Positions 1-8,744 are shown, numbered from the stretch's first letter. The stretch is 64,000 nucleotides of DNA from Gammaproteobacteria bacterium (GCA_011523505.1 WTGP01000019.1:138523-202522); one strand, 5' to 3'. The notes: generated by a model from the letters alone, not told the origin. A program made the numbers and translations.

Positions 1-82
1 CGGTTTCGGCATCGTCAACGGAATGATGCTGACGCCCGCGCTGGTATTCGGACGCATGATCGGGGAACGGGTCCTGACCTAG
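1..82 (+). CDS. FAD-dependent oxidoreductase, 3' end only (tandem copy 1)
   Basis: The window opens inside a gene whose last 26 codons end in TAG. The readable peptide matches almost residue for residue the extreme C-terminus of the two complete flavoproteins downstream (GFGIxNGM-LTPALVFGRMIGERV). In this family that segment belongs to the C-terminal part of the FAD-binding domain, which helps close the flavin site. It is therefore the first visible member of a tandem array; everything upstream lies outside the window. A 324-bp gap holding an inverted-repeat element separates it from the next copy, whereas copies 2 and 3 are only 20 bases apart. Whether the full gene is intact cannot be seen. 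Confidence 0.85.
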   Translation, partial: GFGIVNGMMLTPALVFGRMIGERVLT

Positions 83-123
83 GAAGCGGCGACCGAAGGC
101 TCAAGATCGTGCGTAGAATGGCA

Positions 124-386
124 AGTGCCGTGTCAAGCCGCTACCTTCGCATCAGAGCGAGCGGGGCGGGCCAATGCAAGGCGCAGACCGCAGGGAATAC
201 TGCTCGTATTGCCCAGGGCTGCAACGCCGCAGTGGCGCGCCCCGCTCGCTCCCGAAGGGCGCGGCCCCCATGGCCCGTGGCCGCGTTGCGCCCCTGGGCA
301 ATGGATACACCATTCCCGGCGGGACGCGCCTTGCCACACGCCATGGGGGACGCGCTGATGCGAAGGTAGCGGCTTGACACGGCACT
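124..386. mobile_element. MITE-like palindromic element with perfect 32-bp terminal inverted repeats
   Basis: Bases 124-155 are the exact reverse complement of 355-386 (32 of 32; outermost bases AGTGCCGTGTCAAG). Inside the perfect ends the two halves remain imperfectly complementary towards a centre near 255. For example, an ATTGCCCAGGG block in the left half faces CCCTGGGCAAT in the right half, so the whole 263 bp could fold into one long hairpin. There is no gene inside: the short frames crossing it are open on both strands because of the palindrome and match nothing. No target-site duplication is evident. The right end stops 20 bases before the ATG of the next gene and carries an outward TTGACA at 374-379, but no good -10 follows at the right spacing. 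It fills almost all of the only gene-free stretch longer than 300 bp in the window (83-406). Confidence 0.8.
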
Positions 387-406
387 AGATTGGGAGGGTC
401 CTTCAA

Positions 407-1948
407 ATGCGCAACAATTCGTTCGAATTCCTGGCCGAAGCCGGAAACGTGCAAATCAACAAGCGGGAACTGCTCGCCGGCGCGGGCGCGGCGGCGGCGC
501 TGGCCATGATGCCGCGAATCAGCCGGGCGGCCAGCGAGACCTGGGACCTGATCGTGATCGGCGGAGGCTCGGCAGGACTTCCCTGCGCGATTTTCGCCGC
601 CCAGCAGGGCGCCCGGGTCCTCGTGGTCGAGCGATCGCACCGCCTCGGCGGAACGCTGGACCGTTCCTCGGGCCAGATAGCGGCCGCCGGCACCCGGCTG
701 CAGGCCGAACTGGAGATCCAGGATTCGCCCGAAGCGCATTTCGATGACATCATGCGAATCAGCAAGGGCAAGGTCGATACCGACCTGGTCCGGGTCTTCG
801 TCAATGATGCGGCCAGGACCCTGGACTGGCTGGGCGAGCACGGTTTTACCCCCCTGGACGGCCATCCCGTCAAGTCCGGCGGACACGAGCCCTATCTGAC
901 CCGGCGCTACCAGTGGGCCGGACAGGCCGGAGTCGCGATCCTCAAGATCCTGCTGCCCCAGTTCCTCGATCTTGCCCGGCAGGGGTCGATCGAGTTCCTG
1001 ATCCGCACCGACGCGCAGGAACTGATACAGGACGATACCGGTGCGGTGAAGGGCGTCATGGTGCGCGATGCGACGGGGCGCAAGATGGACCTGCTGGGCC
1101 GCAAGGTGGCGCTGACCAGCGGCGGCTGCGCGGGCAACCCCGAAATGTTCAGGGACCTGCACGGGGTGCCGCTGTACGCAAGCCTGGCCTATCCCTACAA
1201 CCTGGGCGGGGGCCTGGAGATGGGCGTGGCCGCGGGCGGCACGCTGCGCGGCGCGGAGCTGTTCCAGACCTTCTTCGGCATGGTGCTGAGCGACTTCAAC
1301 GTGCCGAGCACGCCCGCTGGAGTGCCCATCAGCACCGCCCCGGAACGCCGCATGCCCTGGGAGGTGTACGTCAACACCGCCGGGCAGCGCTTCGTGCGCG
1401 AAGACCATCCCAGCGTGGACGCGCGCGAACACTCATTGCTCGCACAGGAAGGCCACCGCTACTGGATCGTGTTCGACCAGGCCATCCGGGACGCGGCGCC
1501 GTCGGTGGTCATGGGCTGGGACAGCGAGCGGGTGGACTGGGCTTTCGACAAGTACCACTTTTTCTCTCGTGCCGATTCCCTGGCCGAGCTGGCCTACTGG
1601 GCCGACATCGACGGCGAGGGACTGGCCGCCTCCATCGGGCGCTACAACTCCGCCCAGGCGAGCGGCCAGGACCCCGACTTCGGCCGCGAGCACATGCCGC
1701 TGCCCCTGGGCAAGCCGCCGTACTACGCCATCCGCATGCAGGGCACCCAGTTGCTTTCCTTTGCCGGCCTGAACGTGAACACCAACCTTGAAGTGCTGAA
1801 CGGGAACGGAGATCCCATCCCCAATCTCTACGCCGCCGGCGAAGTGCTGGGCGCGGGAGCGCTGACCGGCTTCGGCATCACCAACGGGATGCTGCTGACA
1901 CCGGCGCTGGTGTTCGGTCGCATGATCGGGGAACGCGTGTTCGCCTGA
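407..1948 (+). CDS. Exported FAD-dependent oxidoreductase (FAD_binding_2 / fumarate reductase-KstD-like), tandem copy 2
   Basis: A 513-residue flavoprotein. The leader at residues about 17-41 has a KR pair followed by an Ala-rich hydrophobic stretch and looks like a Tat-type or lipid-free export signal. The dinucleotide-binding motif GGGSAG is at about 52-57, followed by the acidic ribose-binding region (VLVVER) and a GGT-L motif. The C-terminus carries the family's AAGEVLGAG block. Relatives oxidise or reduce C-C bonds next to carbonyls (3-ketosteroid dehydrogenases, fumarate and urocanate reductases); the substrate here is unknown. The start is ATG 407 with GGGAGG about 10 bases upstream. 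It is followed after 20 bases by an almost identical gene. Because the MITE-like element sits directly upstream, transcription must come from that element or from beyond it. Confidence 0.9.
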   Translation: MRNNSFEFLAEAGNVQINKRELLAGAGAAAALAMMPRISRAASETWDLIVIGGGSAGLPCAIFAAQQGARVLVVERSHRLGGTLDRSSGQIAAAGTRLQAELEIQDSPEAHFDDIMRISKGKVDTDLVRVFVNDAARTLDWLGEHGFTPLDGHPVKSGGHEPYLTRRYQWAGQAGVAILKILLPQFLDLARQGSIEFLIRTDAQELIQDDTGAVKGVMVRDATGRKMDLLGRKVALTSGGCAGNPEMFRDLHGVPLYASLAYPYNLGGGLEMGVAAGGTLRGAELFQTFFGMVLSDFNVPSTPAGVPISTAPERRMPWEVYVNTAGQRFVREDHPSVDAREHSLLAQEGHRYWIVFDQAIRDAAPSVVMGWDSERVDWAFDKYHFFSRADSLAELAYWADIDGEGLAASIGRYNSAQASGQDPDFGREHMPLPLGKPPYYAIRMQGTQLLSFAGLNVNTNLEVLNGNGDPIPNLYAAGEVLGAGALTGFGITNGMLLTPALVFGRMIGERVFA

Positions 1949-1968
1949 CACCCGTGGGAGGATTTCTG

Positions 1969-3510
1969 ATGAGCAAGACCGAAATTGATACCGCGACGGA
2001 CACCGCGGGCTTCCGGCTCAACAAGAGAGAGTTGATTACGGGCGCGGGAGCGGCGGCGGCACTGGCGCTGATGCCCCGCATCAGCCGCGCGGCCAGCGAA
2101 ACCTGGGACCTGATCGTGGTGGGCGGCGGGTCGGCCGGGCTGCCCTGCGCGATCTTTGCGGCGCAGCAGGGCGCCCGGGTGCTGGTAGTCGATCGCGCGC
2201 ACCGGCTGGGAGGCACGCTCGATCGTTCCTTCGGGCAGATCTCTGCCGCGGGAACGCGATTCCAGGCCGAGCACGGGATCGAGGATTCGCCCGAGGCCCA
2301 CTTTGACGACATCATGCGCATCAGCAAGGGCAAGATCGACCAGGACCTCGTCCGCGTGTTCGTCAACGAAGCGGCCAGGACCATTGACTGGCTGGGCGCG
2401 AATGGCTTTACCCCGCTGCCCGGCCACCCGGTCGTGGGCGGCGGGCACGAACCCTATCTGACGCGGCGCTACCAGTGGGCGGAACAGTTCGGGGTCGCGA
2501 TCCTGAAGATTCTGTTGCCGCAATTCCTCGGACTGGCGCGCCAGGGCTCCATCGAGTTCCTGATTCGCACCGACGCGCAGGAACTGATTCAGGACGAATC
2601 CGGGGCGGTGAACGGCGTCATGGTGCGCGACGCAATGGGGCGCAAGATGGACCTGCTGGGCCGCAAGGTGGCGCTGACCACGGGCGGTTGCGCGGCCAAT
2701 CCGGAAATGTTCCGGGAACTGCATGGCGCACCGCTGTACGCCAACATGGCCTATCCCTTCAATCTGGGCGGCGGCCTGGAGATGGGCGTGGGGGCGGGCG
2801 GCACGCTGCGCGGCGGAGAACTCTTCCTGGTTGCCTTCGGCATGGTGCTGAACGACTTCAACGTGCCGAGCACTCCGGCCCCCGTGCCGGTGCGCACCGC
2901 GCCGCAGACGCGCCTGCCCTGGGAGGTCTACGTGAATTCGGGCGGGCAACGCTTCGTGCGTGAAGACCATCCCAGCGTGGATGCTCGCGAGCACGCGCTT
3001 CTCGGGCAGAAGGACCACCGCTTCTGGATCGTGTTCGACCAGCAGATCATGGACTCGGCGCCGTCCCTGGTGGGCGGCTGGGACCGGGACCGGCTGGACT
3101 GGGCGTTCGACAAGTACCATTTCTTCTCGCGCGGGGATTCGCTGGCCGAACTGGCCTACTGGGCCGGAATCGACGGCGATGGGCTGGCGGCCTCCATCGG
3201 GCGCTACAACTCGGCCCAGGCAGGCGGCCAGGATCCCGAATTCGGCCGCGAGCACATGCCGCTGCCGGTCGGCAAGCCACCGTACTACGCCATCCGCATG
3301 CAGGGTGCGCAGCTGATTTCCTTCGCGGGCCTGACCGTCAGTCCGGAACTTCAGGTACTGAACGGTAACGGCGATCCAATCCCCAACCTCTACGCCGCCG
3401 GCGAGGTGCTGGGCGCGGGCGCGACGACCGGCTTCGGCATCGTCAACGGGATGCTGCTGACGCCGGCGCTGGTATTCGGGCGCATGATCGGAGAACGCGT
3501 GTTCGCCTGA
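1969..3510 (+). CDS. Exported FAD-dependent oxidoreductase, tandem copy 3
   Basis: Also 513 residues and very close to the preceding gene over its whole length, including leader, GGGSAG flavin motif and C-terminal AAGEVLGAG block. I take ATG 1969 rather than the in-frame GTG at 1954, because the GTG lies inside the GGGAGGA ribosome-binding site that serves the ATG and because this start gives exactly the length of copy 2. Differences are concentrated in the first 20 residues and scattered substitutions (for example PVV-GGGHEPY against PVK-SGGHEPY). Recent duplication is the simplest explanation. Possible roles are the same as for copy 2, and the duplicated pair may differ in substrate preference (inference). 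Confidence 0.9.
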   Translation: MSKTEIDTATDTAGFRLNKRELITGAGAAAALALMPRISRAASETWDLIVVGGGSAGLPCAIFAAQQGARVLVVDRAHRLGGTLDRSFGQISAAGTRFQAEHGIEDSPEAHFDDIMRISKGKIDQDLVRVFVNEAARTIDWLGANGFTPLPGHPVVGGGHEPYLTRRYQWAEQFGVAILKILLPQFLGLARQGSIEFLIRTDAQELIQDESGAVNGVMVRDAMGRKMDLLGRKVALTTGGCAANPEMFRELHGAPLYANMAYPFNLGGGLEMGVGAGGTLRGGELFLVAFGMVLNDFNVPSTPAPVPVRTAPQTRLPWEVYVNSGGQRFVREDHPSVDAREHALLGQKDHRFWIVFDQQIMDSAPSLVGGWDRDRLDWAFDKYHFFSRGDSLAELAYWAGIDGDGLAASIGRYNSAQAGGQDPEFGREHMPLPVGKPPYYAIRMQGAQLISFAGLTVSPELQVLNGNGDPIPNLYAAGEVLGAGATTGFGIVNGMLLTPALVFGRMIGERVFA

Positions 3511-3556
3511 CAGTCCGCGCGCGGGTGGACACCGTGAGGGCAACGCCCCACTCCCA

Positions 3557-5173
3557 ATGAAGTACGACCTCAAGACCTTCCAGGGCGACGTGTTCGGTGG
3601 CATCACGTCCGCCGTGGTCGCGCTGCCGGTGGCGCTGGCCTTCGGCATCGCCTCGGGCCTTGGCGCCGAGGCGGGCATCTACGGGGCAATCGCGGTCGGC
3701 TTCTTCGCTTCCGTGTTCGGCGGCACGCGGTCGCAGATTTCGGGACCCACGCCGTCGATGACCGTGGCCATGGCCGTGATCATCTCGACCCACGCGGACG
3801 GCATGGGCGAGGCGCTGATCATCGTGGTGCTGGCGGGCTTGATCCAGGTGCTGCTGGGCGTGCTGAGGATCGGGCGGTTCGTCGTCTACACGCCGCACGT
3901 GGTGGTTTCCGGGTTCATGTCCGGGATCGGCATCATCATCATGCTGATCCAGGTGCTGCCGTTTCTGGGCGCGCCCACTTCGCCCGAAGGTCCGATGGGT
4001 GCGTTGCAGGATCTGCCCGGCGCCATCGCCGAGGTCAATCCAAGCGCGCTGGCGATCGCAGTCCTGGCGCTGGCCATCTCGATCTTCTGGCCACGGCGCC
4101 TGGAGCGCCTGGCTCCCGCGCCGCTGATTGCGCTCGTCGCCGGCTCCTTGATCGGAATCCTGTGGCTGACCGGGGCCCCTGCAATCGGTTCAATCCCCGA
4201 GGGATTGCCCCCGCTCCGGTTTGAAATGCCGACAGTCGACTTCCTGCTGGGCGCCTTGCACCCGGCAATCATCCTCGCGCTGCTGGGCTCCGTGGACAGC
4301 CTGCTTACCTCGCTGGTGGCGGATTCCATGACCGGCACGCGCCACAAGCCGGACAAGGAACTGGTCGGACAGGGAATCGGCAACATCGTTTCCGGGCTGT
4401 TCCAGGGAATGCCGGGCGCGGGCGCCACCATCGGGACCGTCACCAATATCCGCGCGGGCGGCAGCACGCAGGTGTCCGGCGCCATACGCGCCCTGTTCCT
4501 GCTGGCGTTGCTGCTGGGATTCGGAAAGTACGTGGAGCCGATACCGCACGCGGTGCTGGCCGGCATCCTGATGAAAATCGGCTGGGACATCGTCGACTGG
4601 CGGCTGTTGCTGCGCATCCACCGCCTGCGCCGCGACCACCTCGTGGTCATGCTGATGACGCTGCTGCTTACGGTCGCGGTCGATCTCGTCACCGCCGTTG
4701 CGATCGGCCTGATCGTTGCCGGCATGAATCACGCGCGCCAGTTGAAGGGACTCGAACTGGACAGCGTGGTTTCGGTGCCGGTTCTCGACCGGACGTTCTT
4801 CGCCGGCGAGGAGGGCATGGCGATCGGCGACCCGCTGCAGGCCCGGGTCGGGATGGTGGCCTTGCGCGGCACGCTTACGGTGGCTTCGTCACGCAACCTG
4901 GTGAGCGTGATCGGCGCCGACATCAAGGACCACGAAATCGTCGTCTTCGATTTTTCCGGCGCAAAGTATCTCGACGACAGCGCCGCCATGGTCATCGAGC
5001 AGATTCTGGACGTGGCCCGGGACGCGGACACCGACGTGATCGTGGTCGGCCTGTCGGGAACCGTGGCCGAAATGATCAACACTCTCGGCGTGCTTCGCGC
5101 CGTTCCGAAGGATCATGTCGCGGATGATCTCCCGCAGGCGCGCCGCATTGCGCGCAGGCTACTGCAGGACTAG
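3557..5173 (+). CDS. SulP-family (SLC26) anion transporter with C-terminal STAS domain
   Basis: A 538-residue inner-membrane protein of ordinary SulP length. The N-terminal two thirds form the multi-helix transport core (SulP signature region GGITSAVVALPVALAFG near residue 14, then SQISGPTPSMTVAMA). The last 110 residues form a cytoplasmic STAS domain with the typical DFSGAKYLDDSA loop. Members move sulfate, bicarbonate, dicarboxylates or other anions with H+ or Na+; the substrate cannot be read from sequence. It lies 46 bases after the flavoprotein array on the same strand, so co-transcription is possible, which would suit uptake of an anionic substrate. No clear Shine-Dalgarno precedes ATG 3557. 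It converges on the PQQ dehydrogenase with only 10 bases between the stops. Confidence 0.9.
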   Translation: MKYDLKTFQGDVFGGITSAVVALPVALAFGIASGLGAEAGIYGAIAVGFFASVFGGTRSQISGPTPSMTVAMAVIISTHADGMGEALIIVVLAGLIQVLLGVLRIGRFVVYTPHVVVSGFMSGIGIIIMLIQVLPFLGAPTSPEGPMGALQDLPGAIAEVNPSALAIAVLALAISIFWPRRLERLAPAPLIALVAGSLIGILWLTGAPAIGSIPEGLPPLRFEMPTVDFLLGALHPAIILALLGSVDSLLTSLVADSMTGTRHKPDKELVGQGIGNIVSGLFQGMPGAGATIGTVTNIRAGGSTQVSGAIRALFLLALLLGFGKYVEPIPHAVLAGILMKIGWDIVDWRLLLRIHRLRRDHLVVMLMTLLLTVAVDLVTAVAIGLIVAGMNHARQLKGLELDSVVSVPVLDRTFFAGEEGMAIGDPLQARVGMVALRGTLTVASSRNLVSVIGADIKDHEIVVFDFSGAKYLDDSAAMVIEQILDVARDADTDVIVVGLSGTVAEMINTLGVLRAVPKDHVADDLPQARRIARRLLQD

Positions 5174-5183
5174 GACGGGCGGA

Positions 5184-7175
5184 TCAGTCCGGCAGGGCGA
5201 AAGCCACCACCGCATCCGATTGCGCGGTCCCGGCGCGCGCGTTGCCGCCGGCAGCGATCACGACGTATTGCCGTCCGCCGGCGCGGTAGGTGATCGGCAC
5301 CGTCATGCCGGGCGCCGGCAAGGCGCCGGACCAGAGCTCCTCGCCGGTTTCAACGTCCAGGGCGCGCAGGTTGTGATCGAGGGTGGAGGCCACGAACACC
5401 AGCCCCCCCGCGGTAACGATGGGACCGCCGACGCTGGGCGAGCCCCAGCCGAAAGCGGACGGCAATGTAATGCCCATCGCGCGCAGACGTCCCAGGGGCA
5501 CCTGCCAGCGCAACTCGCCGCTGTCCATGTCGATGGCGCTCAGCGTGCCCCACGGGGGCGGCGTACACGGAAACCCCGAAGGCGAGATCCAGACCTCGCC
5601 CTCCACGCGGTAGGGCGTTCCGCTCAGTGTGCGGTTGAGATAGTCGCGCGGCCCGTCATGTTCACCCTTTTCCAGCGGCACGAAGCGCAGCCAGGTAGCC
5701 AGGTTCTCAGCCTTGATCACGAGAAGATTGCTTGCAGGATCGAACGCCGCGCCGCCCCAGTTGCCGCCGCCCAGCGCCGAAGGAAACAGGATGCTGCCGC
5801 GCCGGCTGGGCGGCGTGAAGAGGCCGTCGTAGCGCGATTCGTCAAACCGCCTGCGGCACCAGGCGCGGTCCAGCGCGGTGATCCCGAAAAGGCTTTCCCG
5901 GTCCAGTTCGGTGCGGGCGAAGGTCGAGATGCCCATGGGTATTGGCTGAGTGGGAAAGGCGGTCTCGTCGGGCAGATCGGAAGGTGGAATGGCCTGTTCC
6001 TCGATGGGAAAAACCGGTTCGCCCGTATCCCTGTCGAACACGAAAAGATGTCCGCTCTTGGTCTGCTGTATGGCGACCTCGCGCGCCTTTCCGTCCTTGC
6101 GGATGGTCACCAGCAGGGCGTGGCCCGGCAGGTCGTAGTCGTACAGGTCGTGGTGAACGGTCTGGAAAGACCAGGCGGGCTTGCCGGTTGCCCCGTCCAC
6201 CGCCACCACGGCGTTCGCCAGCGGAAGTTCCACGCGGCGGCCTCCGCCATAGTAGTCCACCGACGGGCTGGTGGTGGGCAGAAAAACCAGGTTGCGCGCC
6301 GGATCGGCGCTCATCGTGGTCCATACGTTGGCGGCGCCCGTGACGGCGCTGTACTCCGGGGGGATGGGATTGAATTCCCACACCATTGCCCCGGTTCGCA
6401 CGTCGAAGGCCCGCACCACCCCGTCGTTCGCATTGGCAATGCCGTCGTTCGAACCGCTGCCGGCGATCACCAGGTCGCCCAGCACCACCGGCGGCGACGA
6501 CATGCCGCGAACCTCTCCTTCGCCATAGCCCTCGTAATCCCAGTGCGACACGTAGCCGGGGTGATCCGTGGCCGCGCCGAAGTCCCGGCAGGCTTCCCCG
6601 GTCAGTGCATCGATCGCGTGGACGGCGCCGGTGAAGTCGCCCTTGAAGATGCGCTTCGCGCAGGGCTCGGTCGATGCTTCCGTCCGCTCCCAGTAGGCCA
6701 CCCCGCGGCAGGTGCTCGGCCCGCGTTCGCCTGCTCGTTCGGCTTCGTTTCCTGTCAGCGCGGCGTGTGCATCGAACACCCAGACCTCTTCGCCGCTTTC
6801 GGCATCGACGCCGAAAACCCGGTTGAAGGGCGTGCAGAAATAGACCAGCCCGTTGGCCATCAACGGCACGGCCTGCTGCGTCGACCCGATCCTGAAGGGG
6901 CCTTCCGCATAGTCGCCGCTATGGTGTACCCAGGCCTGTTCGAGGCGGCCTACGTTTTCCCGGTTGATCTCATCCAGCGGGGAATACTGGCTTCCGCCCG
7001 GGTCCCTGCCGAAATTCGGCCACTCCCCCGCCGCGTCATCGTTGCCCTCGGCCGTTTGCGCATGGGCGGGCGGGCCCGATGCGGCGATGAAAAGGCCTGC
7101 CGCGGCCAGCAGGCCCGGAATGAGGGCAGGACGCCCTCGCTCCCGGGGGCGCCCTCGTGGCTGGGTGCGGCTCAA
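5184..7175 (-). CDS. PQQ-dependent dehydrogenase (quinoprotein glucose dehydrogenase-like), exported
   Basis: About 663 residues with repeated beta-propeller blades typical of membrane-type quinoprotein glucose/alcohol dehydrogenases (blade motifs such as GKPAWSFQTVHHDLYDYD and the GGNWGGAAFDP block). No C-terminal cytochrome c domain is present and no five-helix membrane anchor precedes it, so it should be a soluble periplasmic enzyme oxidising an alcohol or sugar with PQQ. The frame is open far upstream, but only a TTG at 7175-7173 gives a normal leader (basic start, then LIPGLLAAAGLFIAASG, then a cleavable AHAQ). That TTG overlaps the TGA of the methyltransferase gene (TTGA), implying translational coupling. 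It is the last gene of a three-gene minus-strand operon. Exact substrate unknown. Confidence 0.88.
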   Translation of the reverse strand: MSRTQPRGRPRERGRPALIPGLLAAAGLFIAASGPPAHAQTAEGNDDAAGEWPNFGRDPGGSQYSPLDEINRENVGRLEQAWVHHSGDYAEGPFRIGSTQQAVPLMANGLVYFCTPFNRVFGVDAESGEEVWVFDAHAALTGNEAERAGERGPSTCRGVAYWERTEASTEPCAKRIFKGDFTGAVHAIDALTGEACRDFGAATDHPGYVSHWDYEGYGEGEVRGMSSPPVVLGDLVIAGSGSNDGIANANDGVVRAFDVRTGAMVWEFNPIPPEYSAVTGAANVWTTMSADPARNLVFLPTTSPSVDYYGGGRRVELPLANAVVAVDGATGKPAWSFQTVHHDLYDYDLPGHALLVTIRKDGKAREVAIQQTKSGHLFVFDRDTGEPVFPIEEQAIPPSDLPDETAFPTQPIPMGISTFARTELDRESLFGITALDRAWCRRRFDESRYDGLFTPPSRRGSILFPSALGGGNWGGAAFDPASNLLVIKAENLATWLRFVPLEKGEHDGPRDYLNRTLSGTPYRVEGEVWISPSGFPCTPPPWGTLSAIDMDSGELRWQVPLGRLRAMGITLPSAFGWGSPSVGGPIVTAGGLVFVASTLDHNLRALDVETGEELWSGALPAPGMTVPITYRAGGRQYVVIAAGGNARAGTAQSDAVVAFALPD

Positions 7176-8350
7176 GCGTTGCGCGTTGCGTGGACCCGCC
7201 CGAAGAACAGCACGCCCTTCTTCGCTTCGCGCACCGAAAAGCCGGCCTTCTCGATCTCGGTCGGAAAATGGATGCTCGCGAATTCGTTGCGCCACACTTC
7301 CTGGTTCCAGCGGTGGTCCCACCAGCGCCTGAACTTGCGGAAACCGGTGGGCGGGTGCTCGTCGCTCGGAAAATCGAACGGCTGGAACACGCCGCCGGGA
7401 CGCGTAATGCGGCGCACCTCGGCAACGATGTCCCTGGTGATACTCGCCGGGGTCTCGTGAAAGACGATGTACGAGGCCACCAGGTCGAAAAACCCGTCCG
7501 GAAAGCCGGTCTTCTCGCCCAGCGCCTGCACGAAGTGCAGTTCCCGGCCGAGCTCGACCGCCCGCATGTGCGCATAACGCACCATCGGAGCGGAAACGTC
7601 CAGTCCCCACACCTCGGCATCCGGGAAACGGTCCTTCAGCGCCAGGGTCAGCTGGCCGGGCCCGCAGGCCAGATCGAGAATACGCTTGACCTGGCCGTCT
7701 TCGGGCGGCTCGACCGCCGCCGCCAGTTGCGCGTGCACCTCGTCCTGGTCGTTGTGACCCATGTAGAAGTGGTTGGTGCCGTAGTGATAGATGTGGCCCG
7801 CAAAGGGATCGCCCACGTAGCCGCCGGGCTGGATGTGGATTTCGTGCGAAGCGTATTCCGGGACCTTGAGGTCCGGGTCCAGCTTCACCGAGCCCGGACC
7901 TGCCTTGTCGGCCGCGTCCAGCTCCGCCAGGTAGGTGTCGGCCTTGCCGTGGAACTCCTCCTGCAGGATCTTCCAGCTGATCTGCTGGCCGCTGATCCAG
8001 TAGCGCATGCTGGCGCCGATCACCGGATCGCGTTCCAGCACCTCGCGCAGCGCCTCGATCGAAAGATTGCTCGCGGGATCGATGCCCTCTTGCTTGAAGA
8101 TGTGTTCGGCGCGAACCTGTGCGGCGCGGCCGAGAGGGCCGTTCGACCAGACGCGGAAGCCGGTCAGGAAGTCCTGGCGGCTTTCCAGGTCAAGACTGGC
8201 CAGACGCTCCAGCTTGCCGATGTTGCCGCGCGGCTCGAAGTCGTACGGCGGTGAAGGCGGGGTGGCCGTGGACGCGCGCGCCTTGCGCGTAGCAGCCGTG
8301 GCGGAAAAGGCCGCGGCCAGGGCGCCCAGAATCGTGCGTCGATTCATCAT
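7172..8350 (-). CDS. Class I SAM-dependent methyltransferase with N-terminal export signal
   Basis: A 392-residue protein. Residues about 225-232 carry methyltransferase motif I (LDLACGPG) followed by an acidic motif II region (VWGLDVS), so the C-terminal half is a Rossmann-fold SAM methyltransferase. The N-terminus has the form MMNRRTILGALAAAFSATAA, which looks like a Tat signal peptide. The intervening 200 residues are not recognised. Export of a SAM-dependent enzyme is odd because SAM is not normally available in the periplasm; the leader may be a vestigial or membrane-anchoring segment. Start ATG 8350 has GGGAGGTGA upstream and overlaps the stop of the small upstream gene (ATGA); its own stop overlaps the PQQ dehydrogenase start. 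The arrangement suggests joint action on one small molecule (inference). Confidence 0.85.
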   Translation of the reverse strand: MMNRRTILGALAAAFSATAATRKARASTATPPSPPYDFEPRGNIGKLERLASLDLESRQDFLTGFRVWSNGPLGRAAQVRAEHIFKQEGIDPASNLSIEALREVLERDPVIGASMRYWISGQQISWKILQEEFHGKADTYLAELDAADKAGPGSVKLDPDLKVPEYASHEIHIQPGGYVGDPFAGHIYHYGTNHFYMGHNDQDEVHAQLAAAVEPPEDGQVKRILDLACGPGQLTLALKDRFPDAEVWGLDVSAPMVRYAHMRAVELGRELHFVQALGEKTGFPDGFFDLVASYIVFHETPASITRDIVAEVRRITRPGGVFQPFDFPSDEHPPTGFRKFRRWWDHRWNQEVWRNEFASIHFPTEIEKAGFSVREAKKGVLFFGRVHATRNA

Positions 8351-8706
8351 GACTGGTCACCTCCCATGCCCGAGCGGTTGCGGAACTCCATCATCGGCTG
8401 GCCCTCGCCCGAATGCCCCACCGTGATCGAACCAAAGGTCCGCTCGATGAAACGGTCGCGCTCGGCACGCCAGGACGCCTCCTCCTCCGCGCTCGGCATG
8501 TAACCCTCGATCATCTCGCGCGTCACCTTCCCATGGTCCTCCAGCAATCGCTCCATGATCTTCATGCGCCGGGCCTGCGCCCAGATCTCCGTGCTCACCG
8601 ACACCAGCGCCGTCATCAGATGATCCATCGCCGGATCCTTCATGAACGTCGCCTGGTCCGTGTCGGACTTGATGAAATCGGCCGTGTAGCCGGGATTGTC
8701 GGTCAT
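8347..8706 (-). CDS. Small hypothetical protein, first gene of methyltransferase-PQQ operon
   Basis: A 119-residue mostly helical protein that I do not recognise. It is rich in Met, Asp, Glu and Arg, with no signal peptide, transmembrane segment or cysteine. ATG 8706 is preferred over ATG 8721 because GGGGGAG sits at the correct distance before 8706 and overlaps the start of the longer frame. The end overlaps the methyltransferase start by 4 bases. Since its two operon partners appear exported and this protein does not, a cytoplasmic helper or regulatory role is possible, but no function can be assigned. Confidence 0.7.
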   Translation of the reverse strand: MTDNPGYTADFIKSDTDQATFMKDPAMDHLMTALVSVSTEIWAQARRMKIMERLLEDHGKVTREMIEGYMPSAEEEASWRAERDRFIERTFGSITVGHSGEGQPMMEFRNRSGMGGDQS

Positions 8707-8744
8707 GGTCTTCTCCCCCATGCTGAACCCTTGCTGAACGCCTG

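Noticed and set aside
371..391. Promoter reading out of the MITE-like element (TTGACA at 374-379)
   Set aside because: No -10 sequence occurs at 16-18 bases; the TAGATT at 386-391 is only 6 bases away. Kept only as a note.
152..1432. Minus-strand frame spanning the palindromic element and the flavoprotein gene
   Set aside because: The palindrome makes several frames open; the translation has no domain and the plus strand encodes a clear flavoprotein.
5115..7460. Long plus-strand open frame opposite the PQQ dehydrogenase
   Set aside because: Mirror of the dehydrogenase coding sequence with no recognisable motif.
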